This document shows positions 37,657 through 46,980 of a stretch of 64,000 nt of DNA, piece by piece. The DNA is from Burkholderia vietnamiensis LMG 10929. Lineage in GTDB: Bacteria > Pseudomonadota > Gammaproteobacteria > Burkholderiales > Burkholderiaceae. A program made the position numbers and the translations under genes. Each line of letters opens with the position of its first letter. The first letter of the stretch is position 1. A model generated the notes under the pieces. It did not search any database. It was given only the letters and a program-made list of their open reading frames with translations, and was not told the origin of the DNA. The stretch lies in contig NZ_CP009632.1 of assembly GCF_000959445.1 (NCBI RefSeq), forward strand, positions 558,001 to 622,000. Reading direction: 5' to 3'.

Positions 37657-38502
37657 ATGACTGACAACCATATCACTACGCCCACGCGCTTCGTGGATGT
37701 CGACGGTACTCGATTCGCCTACCGCCGCTGGGGTAAGGCTGACTCTTCGCAGCCGCCGTTACTGTTCCTGCAGCATTTTCGCGGAGGCATGGACAACTGG
37801 GATCCACTAATGACGGATGGGCTTGCCCAAAGCCGCGAAGTAATTCTCTACAACGGTCGCGGCGTCGCGTCCTCAGGGGGGCAACCACGAACTCGCATTG
37901 AGGACATGGCCGATGACGCAGCGGCCTTCGTTCGCGCACTCGGCTTGCAGCAAATCGACGTTCTGGGGTTTTCGTTGGGAGGGTTTCAGGCGCTGGACTT
38001 GACCTGGCGCCATCCCGAACTCGTGCGCAAGCTGATGCTGCTGGGTACCGGGCCGCGGGGCGGAAATCCCGAAATGGAGCAGCGCGTGTTGACAACAGCA
38101 GTCAATCCGATCCCGGCGTTCGAAGACTTCCTTTACCTGTTCTTCGGCCGATCAGCAGAGGCTGAGCGGGCAGCAAGGGAGTTCTGGGAACGGCGTCATA
38201 TGCGAGCCGACCAAGATCCACCGTCCTCGCCGGAGGTCTCGATCGCGCAGATCGAGGCCAACATGCTGTACATGCCGAGGCTCTCGGAAGACGATCCTTT
38301 TGCGTATCTGCGCAGCATCCGGCAGCCGACGTTCGTCCTCAACGGCGTGAACGACGTGATGGTCCCGACGGTTAATTCGTTCTACATGGCTCGCAACTTG
38401 CCAAACGCTCAGTTGTTCATTTACCCGGACGCCGGTCACGCCGCGCAGTTCCAGTACCCGCAACGCTTCTTGGGTCACGCAATTCAGTTCCTGAGCGAGT
38501 GA
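37657..38502 (+). CDS. Alpha/beta hydrolase, second paralogue
   Basis: The 281-residue cytoplasmic hydrolase has the oxyanion region LLFLQHFRGGMDNWDPLMTD, the nucleophile in VLGFSLGGFQ, an acid loop NGVNDVMVP and the catalytic His in PDAGHAAQF. It shares blocks with the hydrolases at 33314 and 40910, notably DNWDP, GTGP and RIPQ-like C-terminal segments, so the three arose by duplication. An AGAGGTG ribosome binding site supports ATG 37657. Substrate unknown; haloperoxidase-like or ester hydrolases share this fold. Confidence 0.83.
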   Translation: MTDNHITTPTRFVDVDGTRFAYRRWGKADSSQPPLLFLQHFRGGMDNWDPLMTDGLAQSREVILYNGRGVASSGGQPRTRIEDMADDAAAFVRALGLQQIDVLGFSLGGFQALDLTWRHPELVRKLMLLGTGPRGGNPEMEQRVLTTAVNPIPAFEDFLYLFFGRSAEAERAAREFWERRHMRADQDPPSSPEVSIAQIEANMLYMPRLSEDDPFAYLRSIRQPTFVLNGVNDVMVPTVNSFYMARNLPNAQLFIYPDAGHAAQFQYPQRFLGHAIQFLSE

Positions 38503-38558
38503 CGCGACGGTCGTCATAGTCCGAACGCGCTTTTTGCATGTCAAAAGGATGGTCAGAA

Positions 38559-38957
38559 ATGCTGAAGTTCAAGTTCCTGTTGTGGGCGTTTGCCCAGATG
38601 CTGAGACGCAAGATCAGGAGCGACGCCAGCGCCGCGCGTTACGTCGCGTCCAAGAGCCTGGTATTCCAGATTCGTACGGTTTCAGGTGCCGGGCGCTACT
38701 TTGTTATCAAAGATGGCACCGTCCGATCATTTTCGGGGCTGGCAGCGACTCCTCGATTTACGCTCACCTTTACTAGTGCCGCCAAAGGCTTCGAGATTCT
38801 GTCGGCCAAGGACGCCCAAGCGGCTTTCCTCAGGGGGGTGGGCAGTAAAGACCTGACCATCAGTGGTGACTTCCGGGAAGTGTTGTGGTTCCAGGGCCTT
38901 ACGGCATTCCTGCAGCCTCCGAAAGTCGTCTTGCCTTACGACCGCACCGTTTTCTGA
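38559..38957 (+). CDS. SCP2-like lipid-binding protein
   Basis: The 132-residue protein ends with a sterol-carrier-protein-2-like pattern: GRYFVIKDGTVRSFSGLAAT, then FTLTFTSAAKGFEILS and FLRGVGSKDLTISGD. Such domains bind hydrophobic molecules, which would suit a pathway handling lipophilic ketones or terpenoids. ATG 38559 has an AAAGGA upstream; a leading ATG at 38538 lacks one. The next gene begins 6 bases later. Confidence 0.75.
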   Translation: MLKFKFLLWAFAQMLRRKIRSDASAARYVASKSLVFQIRTVSGAGRYFVIKDGTVRSFSGLAATPRFTLTFTSAAKGFEILSAKDAQAAFLRGVGSKDLTISGDFREVLWFQGLTAFLQPPKVVLPYDRTVF

Positions 38958-38963
38958 GTTGCC

Positions 38964-40214
38964 ATGAAACCAGATCTGCTTAACCAGCCACTGCGCCTGC
39001 CCAATGGCAGCACTCTGCGTAACCGGCTCGCCAAGGCCGCCATGAGTGAAACCCTGGGAACCTACGATAATCGCCCAACACTGGACCTGGTGCAGTTGTA
39101 CCGACGCTGGGCTGCCTCGGGGCTCGGACTGATCATGACAGGCAACGTAATGATCGACCGCCGCGCCTTGGGCGAGCCTGGGAATGTCGTAATCGAAGAC
39201 GAGGCAGACTTGCCCGTGCTGCGGCAGTGGGCGGAATCTGCAACCGCGCAGGGGGCGTCGATCTGGGTCCAACTTAACCATCCCGGAAAGCAGTCGACCA
39301 AGGGTTTGAACGCCTTCAACCTGGCGCCCTCTGCGGTTCCTTTCCGCGAGGACATGGCAGCATTCTTCGAGACACCACGCGAAGCGACCACGTCCGAGAT
39401 TCAAGAAATCATCGAACGCTTCGGGCGAAGTGCGGCAATTTGCAAGAAGGCCGGGTTCAGTGGCGTAGAGATCCATGGAGCACATGGTTATCTGATTAGC
39501 CAATTTCTTTCTCCGCACCACAACCGCCGCAGCGACGAATGGGGTGGCAGTCCCGAGAAGCGGCGCCGCTTCGTACTGGCCGTATATGAGGAAATCCGCC
39601 GGCAGGTCGGTCCAGACTTCCCGGTTGGTATCAAGCTCAATTCGGCCGACTTCCAGCGTGGTGGTTTTACGGAAGAGGAATCGATCGAGACAATCCGCGC
39701 GTTGACCGATGCGGGGATCGACCTGATTGAGATTTCTGGCGGTACCTATGAGGCGCCGGCCATGAGCGGGGCGATGCGAGAACCGAAGAAGGAATCCACC
39801 GCGGCCCGAGAAGCCTACTTCCTTGAATTTGCCCAGAAGGTGCGCGCAGCAGTCAAAGTGCCACTGATGGTGACCGGTGGTTTCCGCACGGCTGCCGGCA
39901 TGAACGCGGCGCTGCACTCCAGCGCGCTGGATGTGGTGGGCTTGGCGCGTCTGCTCGCGATCGATCCTGATGCCCCCGTCGCGTTGCTTCAAGGGCGCGA
40001 CAGCCTGCAGCAGGTGCACCCAATCAGTACCGGCCTCAAGGCTATCGATCGCATCGGAATCATGGAGGTGCTGTGGTACACGCGCCAGCTCAAGCGCATT
40101 GCGAGGGGTAGAGAACCGCGTCCCGGCGAGAGCGGGCTTGCGGCATTCTTGAAGTCTGCATTCACCAGCGGCTGGGGAACGTTTCGCACGCGTCGTCTGC
40201 GGGCGCGCAGTTGA
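38964..40214 (+). CDS. NADH:flavin oxidoreductase, old yellow enzyme family
   Basis: The 416-residue enzyme has the FMN-binding TIM barrel: LPNGSTLRNRLAKAAMSE, VQLNHPGKQS, EIHGAHGYLISQFLSPHHNR and DEWGGSPEKRRRFVL. It is closer to the NADH oxidase/2,4-dienoyl reductase-type branch than to NemA, and lacks the iron-sulfur extension of true dienoyl-CoA reductases. It starts 6 bases after the SCP2-like gene. A decayed partial copy lies at 33086. Confidence 0.86.
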   Translation: MKPDLLNQPLRLPNGSTLRNRLAKAAMSETLGTYDNRPTLDLVQLYRRWAASGLGLIMTGNVMIDRRALGEPGNVVIEDEADLPVLRQWAESATAQGASIWVQLNHPGKQSTKGLNAFNLAPSAVPFREDMAAFFETPREATTSEIQEIIERFGRSAAICKKAGFSGVEIHGAHGYLISQFLSPHHNRRSDEWGGSPEKRRRFVLAVYEEIRRQVGPDFPVGIKLNSADFQRGGFTEEESIETIRALTDAGIDLIEISGGTYEAPAMSGAMREPKKESTAAREAYFLEFAQKVRAAVKVPLMVTGGFRTAAGMNAALHSSALDVVGLARLLAIDPDAPVALLQGRDSLQQVHPISTGLKAIDRIGIMEVLWYTRQLKRIARGREPRPGESGLAAFLKSAFTSGWGTFRTRRLRARS

Positions 40215-40259
40215 GCGCCGAGGGCTTGCGATTAGAAACTCATCGCTGATGAACGTCCA

Positions 40260-40841
40260 ATGAAACGATCCATCACCCGATCAAAGGAAGCCACGCACGA
40301 GCGCATCGTCGACGCTGGCGCGCGCGTGATCCGTCGCAGCGGGTATGACGGCGTCGCCATTGCCGACATCATGAAGCAAGCGGGCCTCACCCACGGCGGG
40401 TTTTACGGACATTTCGCGTCAAGAGAGGCAATGCTGGTCGAACTGGCGGATCGCGCAGGCGCCGATGCCATCGCCACCTTTTCGCGCTGTACGGCCGCCG
40501 TGCCCGCCGAGCATGCCCTGCGGGCGCTCTTACGAGCTTATCTGTCCAAGGAGCATGTAAAGAACCCGGAGGCCGGTTGCCCAATCGCCGCACTGGGAAC
40601 GGAGATGCCGCGTCAAGCGCCGGTTGTACGACGCGCCATAACGCGCCGTATCAAAGACATGATCGAAGTTGTCTCCCGCCAATCGGCCGATTGGGGCGAG
40701 CCCGACGCGCACAAGCGTGCCTTGGCGATCGCGGCAACGATGATTGGGGCCGTGATCCTGGCGCGGGCTGTCGACGAAGAGCCGTTGTCCGACTCGATGC
40801 TTGAAGCAGCTCTCGAGCATCTTGCTTGCGGCGCGGATTGA
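40260..40841 (+). CDS. TetR-family regulator
   Basis: The 193-residue TetR protein has the helix-turn-helix VIRRSGYDGVAIADIMKQAG and LTHGGFYGHFASREAMLVEL, with AGCPIAALGTEMPRQAPVVR in the ligand domain. It resembles the TetR protein at 34727 in several blocks, so the two regulators are probably paralogues too. It is transcribed in the same direction as the flanking genes, between an oxidoreductase and a hydrolase. Confidence 0.85.
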   Translation: MKRSITRSKEATHERIVDAGARVIRRSGYDGVAIADIMKQAGLTHGGFYGHFASREAMLVELADRAGADAIATFSRCTAAVPAEHALRALLRAYLSKEHVKNPEAGCPIAALGTEMPRQAPVVRRAITRRIKDMIEVVSRQSADWGEPDAHKRALAIAATMIGAVILARAVDEEPLSDSMLEAALEHLACGAD

Positions 40842-40909
40842 ATTTCGACCGCTTTTTTTTTACCCGTCAGCATGATGCTCGACATATGAAAGTAGAACCC
40901 AAGGAGTCA

Positions 40910-41776
40910 ATGATGAAGAGCATCAACCCAGACACCCAATCGGCAACGTCGTTTGCTCGAGCACCGAACAACTTCGTCAAGGCGGCTGGAACCACCTTCG
41001 CCTACCGCGAACTGGGTCCGCACGGCGGAATTCCTTTAGTCTTACTAAATCATTGGGGAGCCGTGCTGGACAACTTCGACCCGCGCATCGTCGATGGCTT
41101 GGCTCACAAGCATCGAGTTATCGCCGTCGACTATCGTGGAATTGGCTTATCCGGCGGTATCGCTCCGGTGACCGTGGGCGAGATGGCGCGCGACACCATT
41201 GCGCTGATTCACGCAATGGGTTTTGATCGAGTCGATCTGCTTGGCTTCTCGCTTGGCGGATTCGTGGCGCAGGACGTGGCTCTCAAGGCGCCAGGCTTGG
41301 TGCGCAAGCTCATCCTCACTGGCACGGGTCCCGCCGGTGGTCACGGCATTGATCGTGTGGGTGCCGTGTCCTGGCCACTTATGCTGAAAGGTCTGTTAAC
41401 GCTGCGCGATCCAAAGGCCTATCTGTTCTTCACCTCCACAACCAATGGCCGTCGGGCAGCAAGCGCCTTCTTGAAGCGGTTGAAGGAACGTAAGACTGGC
41501 CGTGACAAGGGGCCGACACCTCGCGCCTTCCTCCATCAACTCAGGGCGATCAAGGCTTGGGGCCAGCAGGCGCCCCAGGACCTCACCAATCTGCCTATGC
41601 CAGTCCTGATCGCCAATGGGGATAACGACATCATGGTGCCCACCGCTCTGAGCCACGATATGGCCCACCGCATCCCCGATGCACAACTCATCATTTATCA
41701 GGACGCCGGCCACGGTGGAATCTTCCAGCATTACACCAGCTTCGTACCCACGGCACTTGAGTTCCTATCGCAATGA
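40910..41776 (+). CDS. Alpha/beta hydrolase, third paralogue
   Basis: The 288-residue hydrolase is close to that at 33314 but lacks the signal peptide. Motifs are LLNHWGAVLDNFDPRIVDGL, VDYRGIGLSGG, the nucleophile in LLGFSLGGFV, GTGPAGGHG, NGDNDIMVP and His in QDAGHGGIFQHY. Two ATGs (40910 and 40913) follow an AAGGAG ribosome binding site. The pair of near-identical hydrolases, one exported and one cytoplasmic, is notable. Substrate unknown. Confidence 0.84.
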   Translation: MMKSINPDTQSATSFARAPNNFVKAAGTTFAYRELGPHGGIPLVLLNHWGAVLDNFDPRIVDGLAHKHRVIAVDYRGIGLSGGIAPVTVGEMARDTIALIHAMGFDRVDLLGFSLGGFVAQDVALKAPGLVRKLILTGTGPAGGHGIDRVGAVSWPLMLKGLLTLRDPKAYLFFTSTTNGRRAASAFLKRLKERKTGRDKGPTPRAFLHQLRAIKAWGQQAPQDLTNLPMPVLIANGDNDIMVPTALSHDMAHRIPDAQLIIYQDAGHGGIFQHYTSFVPTALEFLSQ

Positions 41777-41899
41777 ATACTTTGTGGACCCGCGGCGTAT
41801 GACGATTCTCGTGAACCCCGGAAGAGCGCGCATGATTATCGACCGAAATTCGTCGACGACGCGCTTTGACGAAAACATCATCGAAATTTGGAGAAGGAA

Positions 41900-42883
41900 A
41901 TGAAAGCAGTTCGATTTTATAAGACTGGAGGCCCTGAAACTCTGGTTTATGAGGATGTGCCAGATCCCTCACTCGCCGACGACGAGGTTCTCATTCGCGT
42001 CGAAGCGGCTGGAGTGAACTTCGCCGATGTCATGCGTCGTCGCGGCGACGACTATCCCGAGCCGTCCCCCACGCCGTTCACGCTCGGCGCCGAGGTGGCC
42101 GGCACAATCGCTGCTGTCGGCAAGGCGGTGACTTCGCTCCCTGTAGGTACGCCGGTGATGGCCGCCCCAGGAGCGGGGGGATATGCTCAATACGCCCGTG
42201 TGCCAGCTGGCATTGTGATACCGCTGCCACCCGGGCTCGACGCTGTACGCGCGTCGGCGTTGGTTGCCCACGGTTTGACCGCTGCCTTGGTACTTCGCAA
42301 GGCAGCTCGACTTCTACCTGGCGAAACTGTATTGGTAGAAGCTGCTGCGGGCGGTGTAGGTTCGCTCGCCGTACAACTTGCCAAGCTTTATGGCGCGGGC
42401 AAGGTCATCGCTGCCGCTAGCACCCCTGCGAAACGGGCCTTGGCCGAAAGTTTGGGGGCGGATGCGACCGTAGACTATACAGCCCCCGATTGGGCCGCTC
42501 AAGTACGCGCGCTGACCAACGACAAGGGTGTCGATATAGTCCTGGAGACAGCCGGTGGTGACAATCTTGCCGAGGCGTTCAAGTCTATGGCGCCGTTCGG
42601 GCGCTTGATCTTCATCGGCCAGTCGAGTGGCAAATCCAGCCTGATTGATCCATGGACTCTGACGGTCCCCAACCACACCATCACCAGTTTTTATGTCGGC
42701 GCGTACCTGGCTTTCTCCGAGCTGATTCAGTCGACGCTGTCGGAACTCATCGGACTGGTCTTATCCGGCAAAGTGACGCTGCAAACAGAAATGGTGTTAC
42801 CGCTCTCGCAAGCCGCCGAAGCACATCGCCTGCTCGAAGGACGTCATACCATGGGCAAGGTAGTTCTCCAACCGTGGGCGTGA
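41900..42883 (+). CDS. Zinc-independent NADPH:quinone oxidoreductase (MDR family)
   Basis: The 327-residue medium-chain reductase lacks the zinc Cys/His set and has the quinone-oxidoreductase pattern MKAVRFYKTGGPETLVYEDV, GVNFADVMRR and the nucleotide fold VEAAAGGVGSLAVQLAKLYG. It should reduce quinones or enones with NADPH. GAGAAGGA lies just upstream of ATG 41900. It is followed 55 bases later by a second MDR gene. Confidence 0.87.
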   Translation: MKAVRFYKTGGPETLVYEDVPDPSLADDEVLIRVEAAGVNFADVMRRRGDDYPEPSPTPFTLGAEVAGTIAAVGKAVTSLPVGTPVMAAPGAGGYAQYARVPAGIVIPLPPGLDAVRASALVAHGLTAALVLRKAARLLPGETVLVEAAAGGVGSLAVQLAKLYGAGKVIAAASTPAKRALAESLGADATVDYTAPDWAAQVRALTNDKGVDIVLETAGGDNLAEAFKSMAPFGRLIFIGQSSGKSSLIDPWTLTVPNHTITSFYVGAYLAFSELIQSTLSELIGLVLSGKVTLQTEMVLPLSQAAEAHRLLEGRHTMGKVVLQPWA

Positions 42884-43856
42884 GCGCGGCTCAGTCCAGC
42901 GCCTTCACAATACAACGCAACATCGGAGTAAGAGCAACATGAAAGCACTCACATTCAAACGCTATGGCAAATCACCCGAGATTGGGTTCGCGGAAGTTCC
43001 GCGCCCCACGCTAAAGCCCGACGAACTGCTGGTTGAAGTTCACGCTGCGGGGGTGAACCCGATCGACAACATGATTCCGACGGGAATGTTCAAACCCGTA
43101 TTGAAGTTCCAACTGCCCGCAACTATGGGTAGCGATCTGGCTGGCATTGTGATCGATGTTGGCAGTCGCGTAACCCGCTTCAAGAAAGGCGACGCTATCT
43201 TTGCAAGTCTGTTCGACCTTGGAAGAGGATCTATCGCCGAATTCGCCGTTGTACCGGAGAGTGCAGCAGCCCCAAAACCGGATAATCTCGACTTCGTGCA
43301 GGCCGCCTCAGTTCCAATGGTCGCACTCACTTCCTGGCAAGCGCTGAAGGAACGTGCCAATCTTCAGGCGGGTCAGAAGGTATTCATTCCTGCGGGGTCC
43401 GGCGGCATTGGCACTTTTGCGATCCAATTGGCCAAGTATTTTGGTGCTAAAGTGGGGACCAACACCAGCACGGGTAATATCCCATTGGTTACAAACTTGG
43501 GTGCGGACGAGGTAGTCGACTACAAGAAGCAAGAGTTCGAGAAAGTGTTGCGCGGCTACGATGTGGTGATTGGTACGATCAGGGGTGATGCGATTGAGAA
43601 ATCAATCGGCATCCTGAATACCGGAAGCAAGGTCGTCTCTCTTATCGGGCCGCTGGACGCGGCGTTCGCCCGTGCTCGCGGGCTGAACTTCGTCCTGAGG
43701 TTCGTATTCGGCCTAATGAGCCGCAAGATCATGCGTCTTGCGAAAAAGCGGGACGTCACCTACTCATTTCTCTTCGTCCGCCCTGACGGTGCTCAACTCG
43801 CCGAGATCGGCAAACTGCTCAATGAACCGCACCGGGAATCGTGGAGGCTGGTTGGT

Positions 43857-44711
43857 TTAAGTTAATGCGGACACGTCAGCGGCATTTCTGAGTTGCCTGT
43901 AGTAGTTTGCCTCAGCTTCAGCAGGCGGGATATAGCCGAGCGGTTCCATCAGCCGATGACGGTTGTACCAGGCGACCCATTCCAGCGTTGCCAGTTCGAC
44001 GGATTCCCTCGTTTTCCAAGGGGCGCGCCGATGAATCAGTTCCGTCTTGTACAGGCCGTTGATCGTCTCGGCCAGCGCATTGTCGTAGCTGTCGCCCCGG
44101 CTGCCGACCGACGGCTCGATGCCGGCCTCAGCCAGCCGTTCGCTGTAGCGGATGCTGACGTATTGAGACCCTCTGTCGGAATGATGAATCAAAGTCCCGT
44201 CCTCACCCGGTTGGCGGGCGTACAGCGCTTGTTCAAGTGCATCCAGAACGAAGTCCGTGGTCATCGACGAGCTGACGCGCCAGCCAACAATACGGCGGGC
44301 AAACACGTCGATCACGAATGCCACGTACAGCCAGCCTTGCCATGTCGAGACATACGTAAAATCCGACACCCAGAGCTGATTCGGTCGGTCAGCCTTGAAC
44401 TGCCGGTTGACTCGGTCCAGCGGGCGCGGCGCGGTCACCTCGGGAATCGTCGTGCGAACACGCTTACCGCGAACTGCGCCACGCAAGCCCTGCAGTTTCA
44501 TCAACCGTCCGACCGTGCAGCGTGCCACTGCAATGCCTTCCCGGTTCATCTGCTTCCAGACCTTCGGCACGCCGTAGACCTGCATGTTGGCCTGCCAGAC
44601 ACGCTTGATCTCCGGTTGCAAAAGCTCATCGCGTTTCGCGCGGGCGCAGCGCTTCGACGGATCGCGAAGTTGTGCTGCATGGCGTCGGTAGCCCGACGGG
44701 GCAATCCGCAA
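43857..44711 (-). CDS. IS3-family transposase OrfB (integrase core)
   Basis: The frame carries the DDE core: Asp in QLWVSDFTYVSTWQGWLYVA, Asp in LIHHSDRGSQYVSIRY and Glu in SYDNALAETINGLYKTELI. The initial ATG here is not the biological start, because OrfB is normally made as an OrfAB fusion by -1 frameshifting near the end of orfA, and coding similarity (FIDQHRDTFGVEPICKVL) continues upstream to about 44786. Confidence 0.9.
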   Translation of the reverse strand: MRIAPSGYRRHAAQLRDPSKRCARAKRDELLQPEIKRVWQANMQVYGVPKVWKQMNREGIAVARCTVGRLMKLQGLRGAVRGKRVRTTIPEVTAPRPLDRVNRQFKADRPNQLWVSDFTYVSTWQGWLYVAFVIDVFARRIVGWRVSSSMTTDFVLDALEQALYARQPGEDGTLIHHSDRGSQYVSIRYSERLAEAGIEPSVGSRGDSYDNALAETINGLYKTELIHRRAPWKTRESVELATLEWVAWYNRHRLMEPLGYIPPAEAEANYYRQLRNAADVSALT

Positions 44712-44767
44712 GACCTTGCAGATCGGCTCGACCCCGAAGGTGTCGCGATGCTGATCAATGAAGGCCT

Positions 44768-45094
44768 TCAGGACTTGAAACGGCGGTCGAGCTCCGCCTG
44801 GGCGAAAAACGCGCTCGCCAGTTTGAGAATCTCATTGGTCCGGCGCAGTTCCTTGACCTCGCGCTCCAAGGCCTTGATGCGTTCACGCTCGGCCGTACTC
44901 ACGCCATCGCGCTCTCCACGGTCGACCTCGTCGCGCTTAACCCAATCCAACAACGTCTGCGGCGTGCAGCCGATCATCGGCGCAATCGATTCGACTGCCG
45001 CCCACATCGACGGGTGCTCGCTACGCTGCTCGCGTACGAGGCGCACTGCGCGCTCTCGGACTTCCGGGGAAAACTTGCTTGGCTTCTTGTTCAT
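44768..45094 (-). CDS. IS3-family OrfA (helix-turn-helix, leucine zipper)
   Basis: The 108-residue protein has a helix-turn-helix ([20 protein letters not shown], then [15 protein letters not shown]) and a leucine-zipper-like tail ([20 protein letters not shown]). A T5 run near 44800-44815 (GCGTTTTTCGCC on the coding strand) is a likely slippage region for the OrfAB fusion. Confidence 0.88.
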   Translation of the reverse strand: MNKKPSKFSPEVRERAVRLVREQRSEHPSMWAAVESIAPMIGCTPQTLLDWVKRDEVDRGERDGVSTAERERIKALEREVKELRRTNEILKLASAFFAQAELDRRFKS

Positions 45095-45265
45095 GGCTCC
45101 ATTCTCTCAAGAGTTGGAGCCTCCACAAAACTCGGGGCGGTTCACAAGTCAGAACGCATCCATCCTGTGATTGACAAGGTGTTTCCGTTTGAACAGGCCA
45201 AGGAAGCGCTTGAGTACTTAGCTCAAGGACGCGCCAAAGGAAAGGTTGTCGTCAAGATCAAGTAA

Positions 45266-45597
45266 GGTTTCTGAGGGTTGATTGTTGGGGCGTGCCGAGC
45301 CCGGGAATGATGCGTGACTCTCACTACGCCTACCCTTGGGCGACTTGGCGTCAGTCTTCGCACCGCCGAGCGTCGGAGTTACTTCATTTCGCGGCACGCA
45401 TGGCGACATTTTCTCCTTCGGCGTCGGTGTCGACCGGCGAGGTGATCTCCTTCTTTCGCAAACGGTAACGATTTTGCGTTGGTCGACGCTCTCGGAGGGG
45501 CGTCTAACGCTGATACTGGGGAACCGGGCTACAACCTGTTCGTTGAGGAAGTTCCCACCAGAACAACGACTTACGACGATTTAACAGTTAGTAGTAT
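45266..45597. other. Junction between the oxidoreductase cluster and the phage-like region
   Basis: No gene is supported. Composition differs from both sides. It lies where the missing C-terminal part of the SRAP gene would be expected, so it may mark a recombination boundary. Confidence 0.35.
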
Positions 45598-46359
45598 TCA
45601 GACACATCTGTCGTGGCCAGCTGCCTCCACTTTCGGCGGTGGGTCGTCGCCGCCCTGGATCTCGGTGCGCGTCCACAGGCACGCGACCTGCATCGATTGC
45701 GGCGGCGTCGGATCGAAACGCAGCACGACGTTCTGGCCGTCGCGCTTAACGTTTTCGAAAAAGGCGTCGACGAATACGAGGCCATGCGTGAATCCGAAGA
45801 CCTTGCGCCAAGCCGTCGACAGACTGTCCAGCCGCGCGTTGTAAGTCCCGGGCTTCTGCTTCTCGTCTGCCTCGGTCCAGCCTGGCAGACGGCACCGGTA
45901 TCGCATCGGCACGACAATGCGCTTGCCGTCGAGTTCGATGAGCACAGGAGCGTACCAGCCGGGGAAAATCCGGGAATCGCGCTCCTGTAGATCCTGACGG
46001 CGAAGATCATCCAGCCCGCGCTGCACGGCTTCGATCTTGTCGATGGCGATCCTGACGTCCTCGCCAGCCTTCTTTGTGATTTTCACGGCGAGCTTCTTCT
46101 CTGCCGCGGCGAGCCGAGTGCGCTGCTCGAACAGATCGGTCTCGAGCTTCCGTGTTCGCTGGCTTCGATACGCGGCGATTGCGGCCGAGATTTCCTCGTC
46201 GACACCTACGAGCGCCGCGTCCACCGCCTTCGGAATCTTGATGTCGCTCCCGGCCGCACGCGCGAAGAACAGGCGGCGGAACGTCTCGATGTCCATCTCG
46301 GCACCGTAACGTCGCACGTACTCACGATAGTTGGCTTGGATCTTTGCCGAATAGCACAT
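45598..46359 (-). CDS. SRAP/YedK-like SOS-associated protein, short at the C-terminus
   Basis: The 253-residue product starts MCYSAKIQANYREYVRRYG, where the catalytic Cys2 of SRAP (HMCES/YedK) proteins must be exposed after Met removal. The other active-site residues are plausible as Asn in YNARLD, Glu in FVDAFFENV and His in AAGHDRC. SRAP proteins crosslink to abasic sites in single-stranded DNA. The frame stops right after GHDRCV, where the family normally continues for some tens of residues, so it may be a truncated, possibly inactive, gene. A long coiled insertion lies at residues 60-125. Confidence 0.72.
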   Translation of the reverse strand: MCYSAKIQANYREYVRRYGAEMDIETFRRLFFARAAGSDIKIPKAVDAALVGVDEEISAAIAAYRSQRTRKLETDLFEQRTRLAAAEKKLAVKITKKAGEDVRIAIDKIEAVQRGLDDLRRQDLQERDSRIFPGWYAPVLIELDGKRIVVPMRYRCRLPGWTEADEKQKPGTYNARLDSLSTAWRKVFGFTHGLVFVDAFFENVKRDGQNVVLRFDPTPPQSMQVACLWTRTEIQGGDDPPPKVEAAGHDRCV

Positions 46360-46489
46360 CGCCGACTCCGAGAGCAACCGTACCGAAACAGGGTAACGCA
46401 AGTATCGGGTTGCCGGTGGCGATCGCTGTCGTCAGGTAAGCCCCGACCGTGGAGCACTCTATCGGTGCGAAATTCGCTTGCGCGCGTCG

Positions 46490-46816
46490 TCAGGCGTGTT
46501 CTCCGGGCCACCACGATTTCGCCGCACGCTCAATCAGGTAGTCGTCGAGATTCTTGCCTTCGAGCCATTTCGGTCTTGGGCCGAATCCCGACCATTGCTT
46601 ACCCGACGAGGGGTCGTAGTACTTCGCTTGCGCCTGCCGTTTGCGCGCTTTCCGGAAGCCGGCCGCGCGTAGCAGTTCATCTTCGGTGATGCCGTAGAGC
46701 GCAACGCGCTCCTGGACGCCGGCCAAATACGCCTGCTTCTCGTCCTTCTTCACGTCCGCGAGTCGAATATTCAAGCCGCGGAGCTGAGCCTGTAGGTCTT
46801 GTAGTTCGGTCGTCAC
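46490..46816 (-). CDS. H-NS-family nucleoid protein
   Basis: The 108-residue protein has an N-terminal coiled oligomerisation segment and the C-terminal DNA-binding block of H-NS relatives (KYYDPSSGKQWSGFGPRPKW, then LEGKNLDDYL). Such proteins silence AT-rich acquired DNA, and horizontally moved copies are common on plasmids and islands. A GTG start at 46816 is used, with no strong ribosome binding site. Confidence 0.82.
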   Translation of the reverse strand: MTTELQDLQAQLRGLNIRLADVKKDEKQAYLAGVQERVALYGITEDELLRAAGFRKARKRQAQAKYYDPSSGKQWSGFGPRPKWLEGKNLDDYLIERAAKSWWPGEHA

Positions 46817-46980
46817 GATCGTGCTCGAGTTATTGCAATAGAGCGAAATGGTAACGGAAGCTCAGCGCCGCGCCGAATTTTCCGAGGTTGCCTTATAGGG
46901 CGGCGCGGTAGTATCGAAAAAGAGCCTGCACGGTTTTCTCTCTGAATGATCCCGATTTCCATCCTGTTCAGAGAGCCATC

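Larger units (their letters stand above)
43823..45144 (-). mobile_element. IS3-family insertion sequence
   Basis: This 1322-bp element has inverted ends starting TGAACCGC at 43823 and ending GCGGTTCA at 45144, with a GTGGAGGCT block shared further in. A CAA duplication flanks it (43820-43822 and 45145-45147). It carries overlapping orfA and orfB on the minus strand, so it looks complete. Confidence 0.9.
42939..45265 (+). pseudogene. Second MDR oxidoreductase, interrupted by an IS3-family element
   Basis: The frame starts at ATG 42939 (ALTFKRYGKSPEIGFAEVPR), contains GVNPIDNMIPTG and the nucleotide fold IPAGSGGIGTFAIQLAKYFG, and enters the IS at 43823. The missing C-terminus is present after the IS (SERIHPVIDKVFPFEQAKEA, then LEYLAQGRAKGKVVVKIK). 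Removing the IS and one CAA copy restores a 333-residue enzyme ending at 45265. The truncated form lacks about 38 C-terminal residues and may be inactive. Confidence 0.88.
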
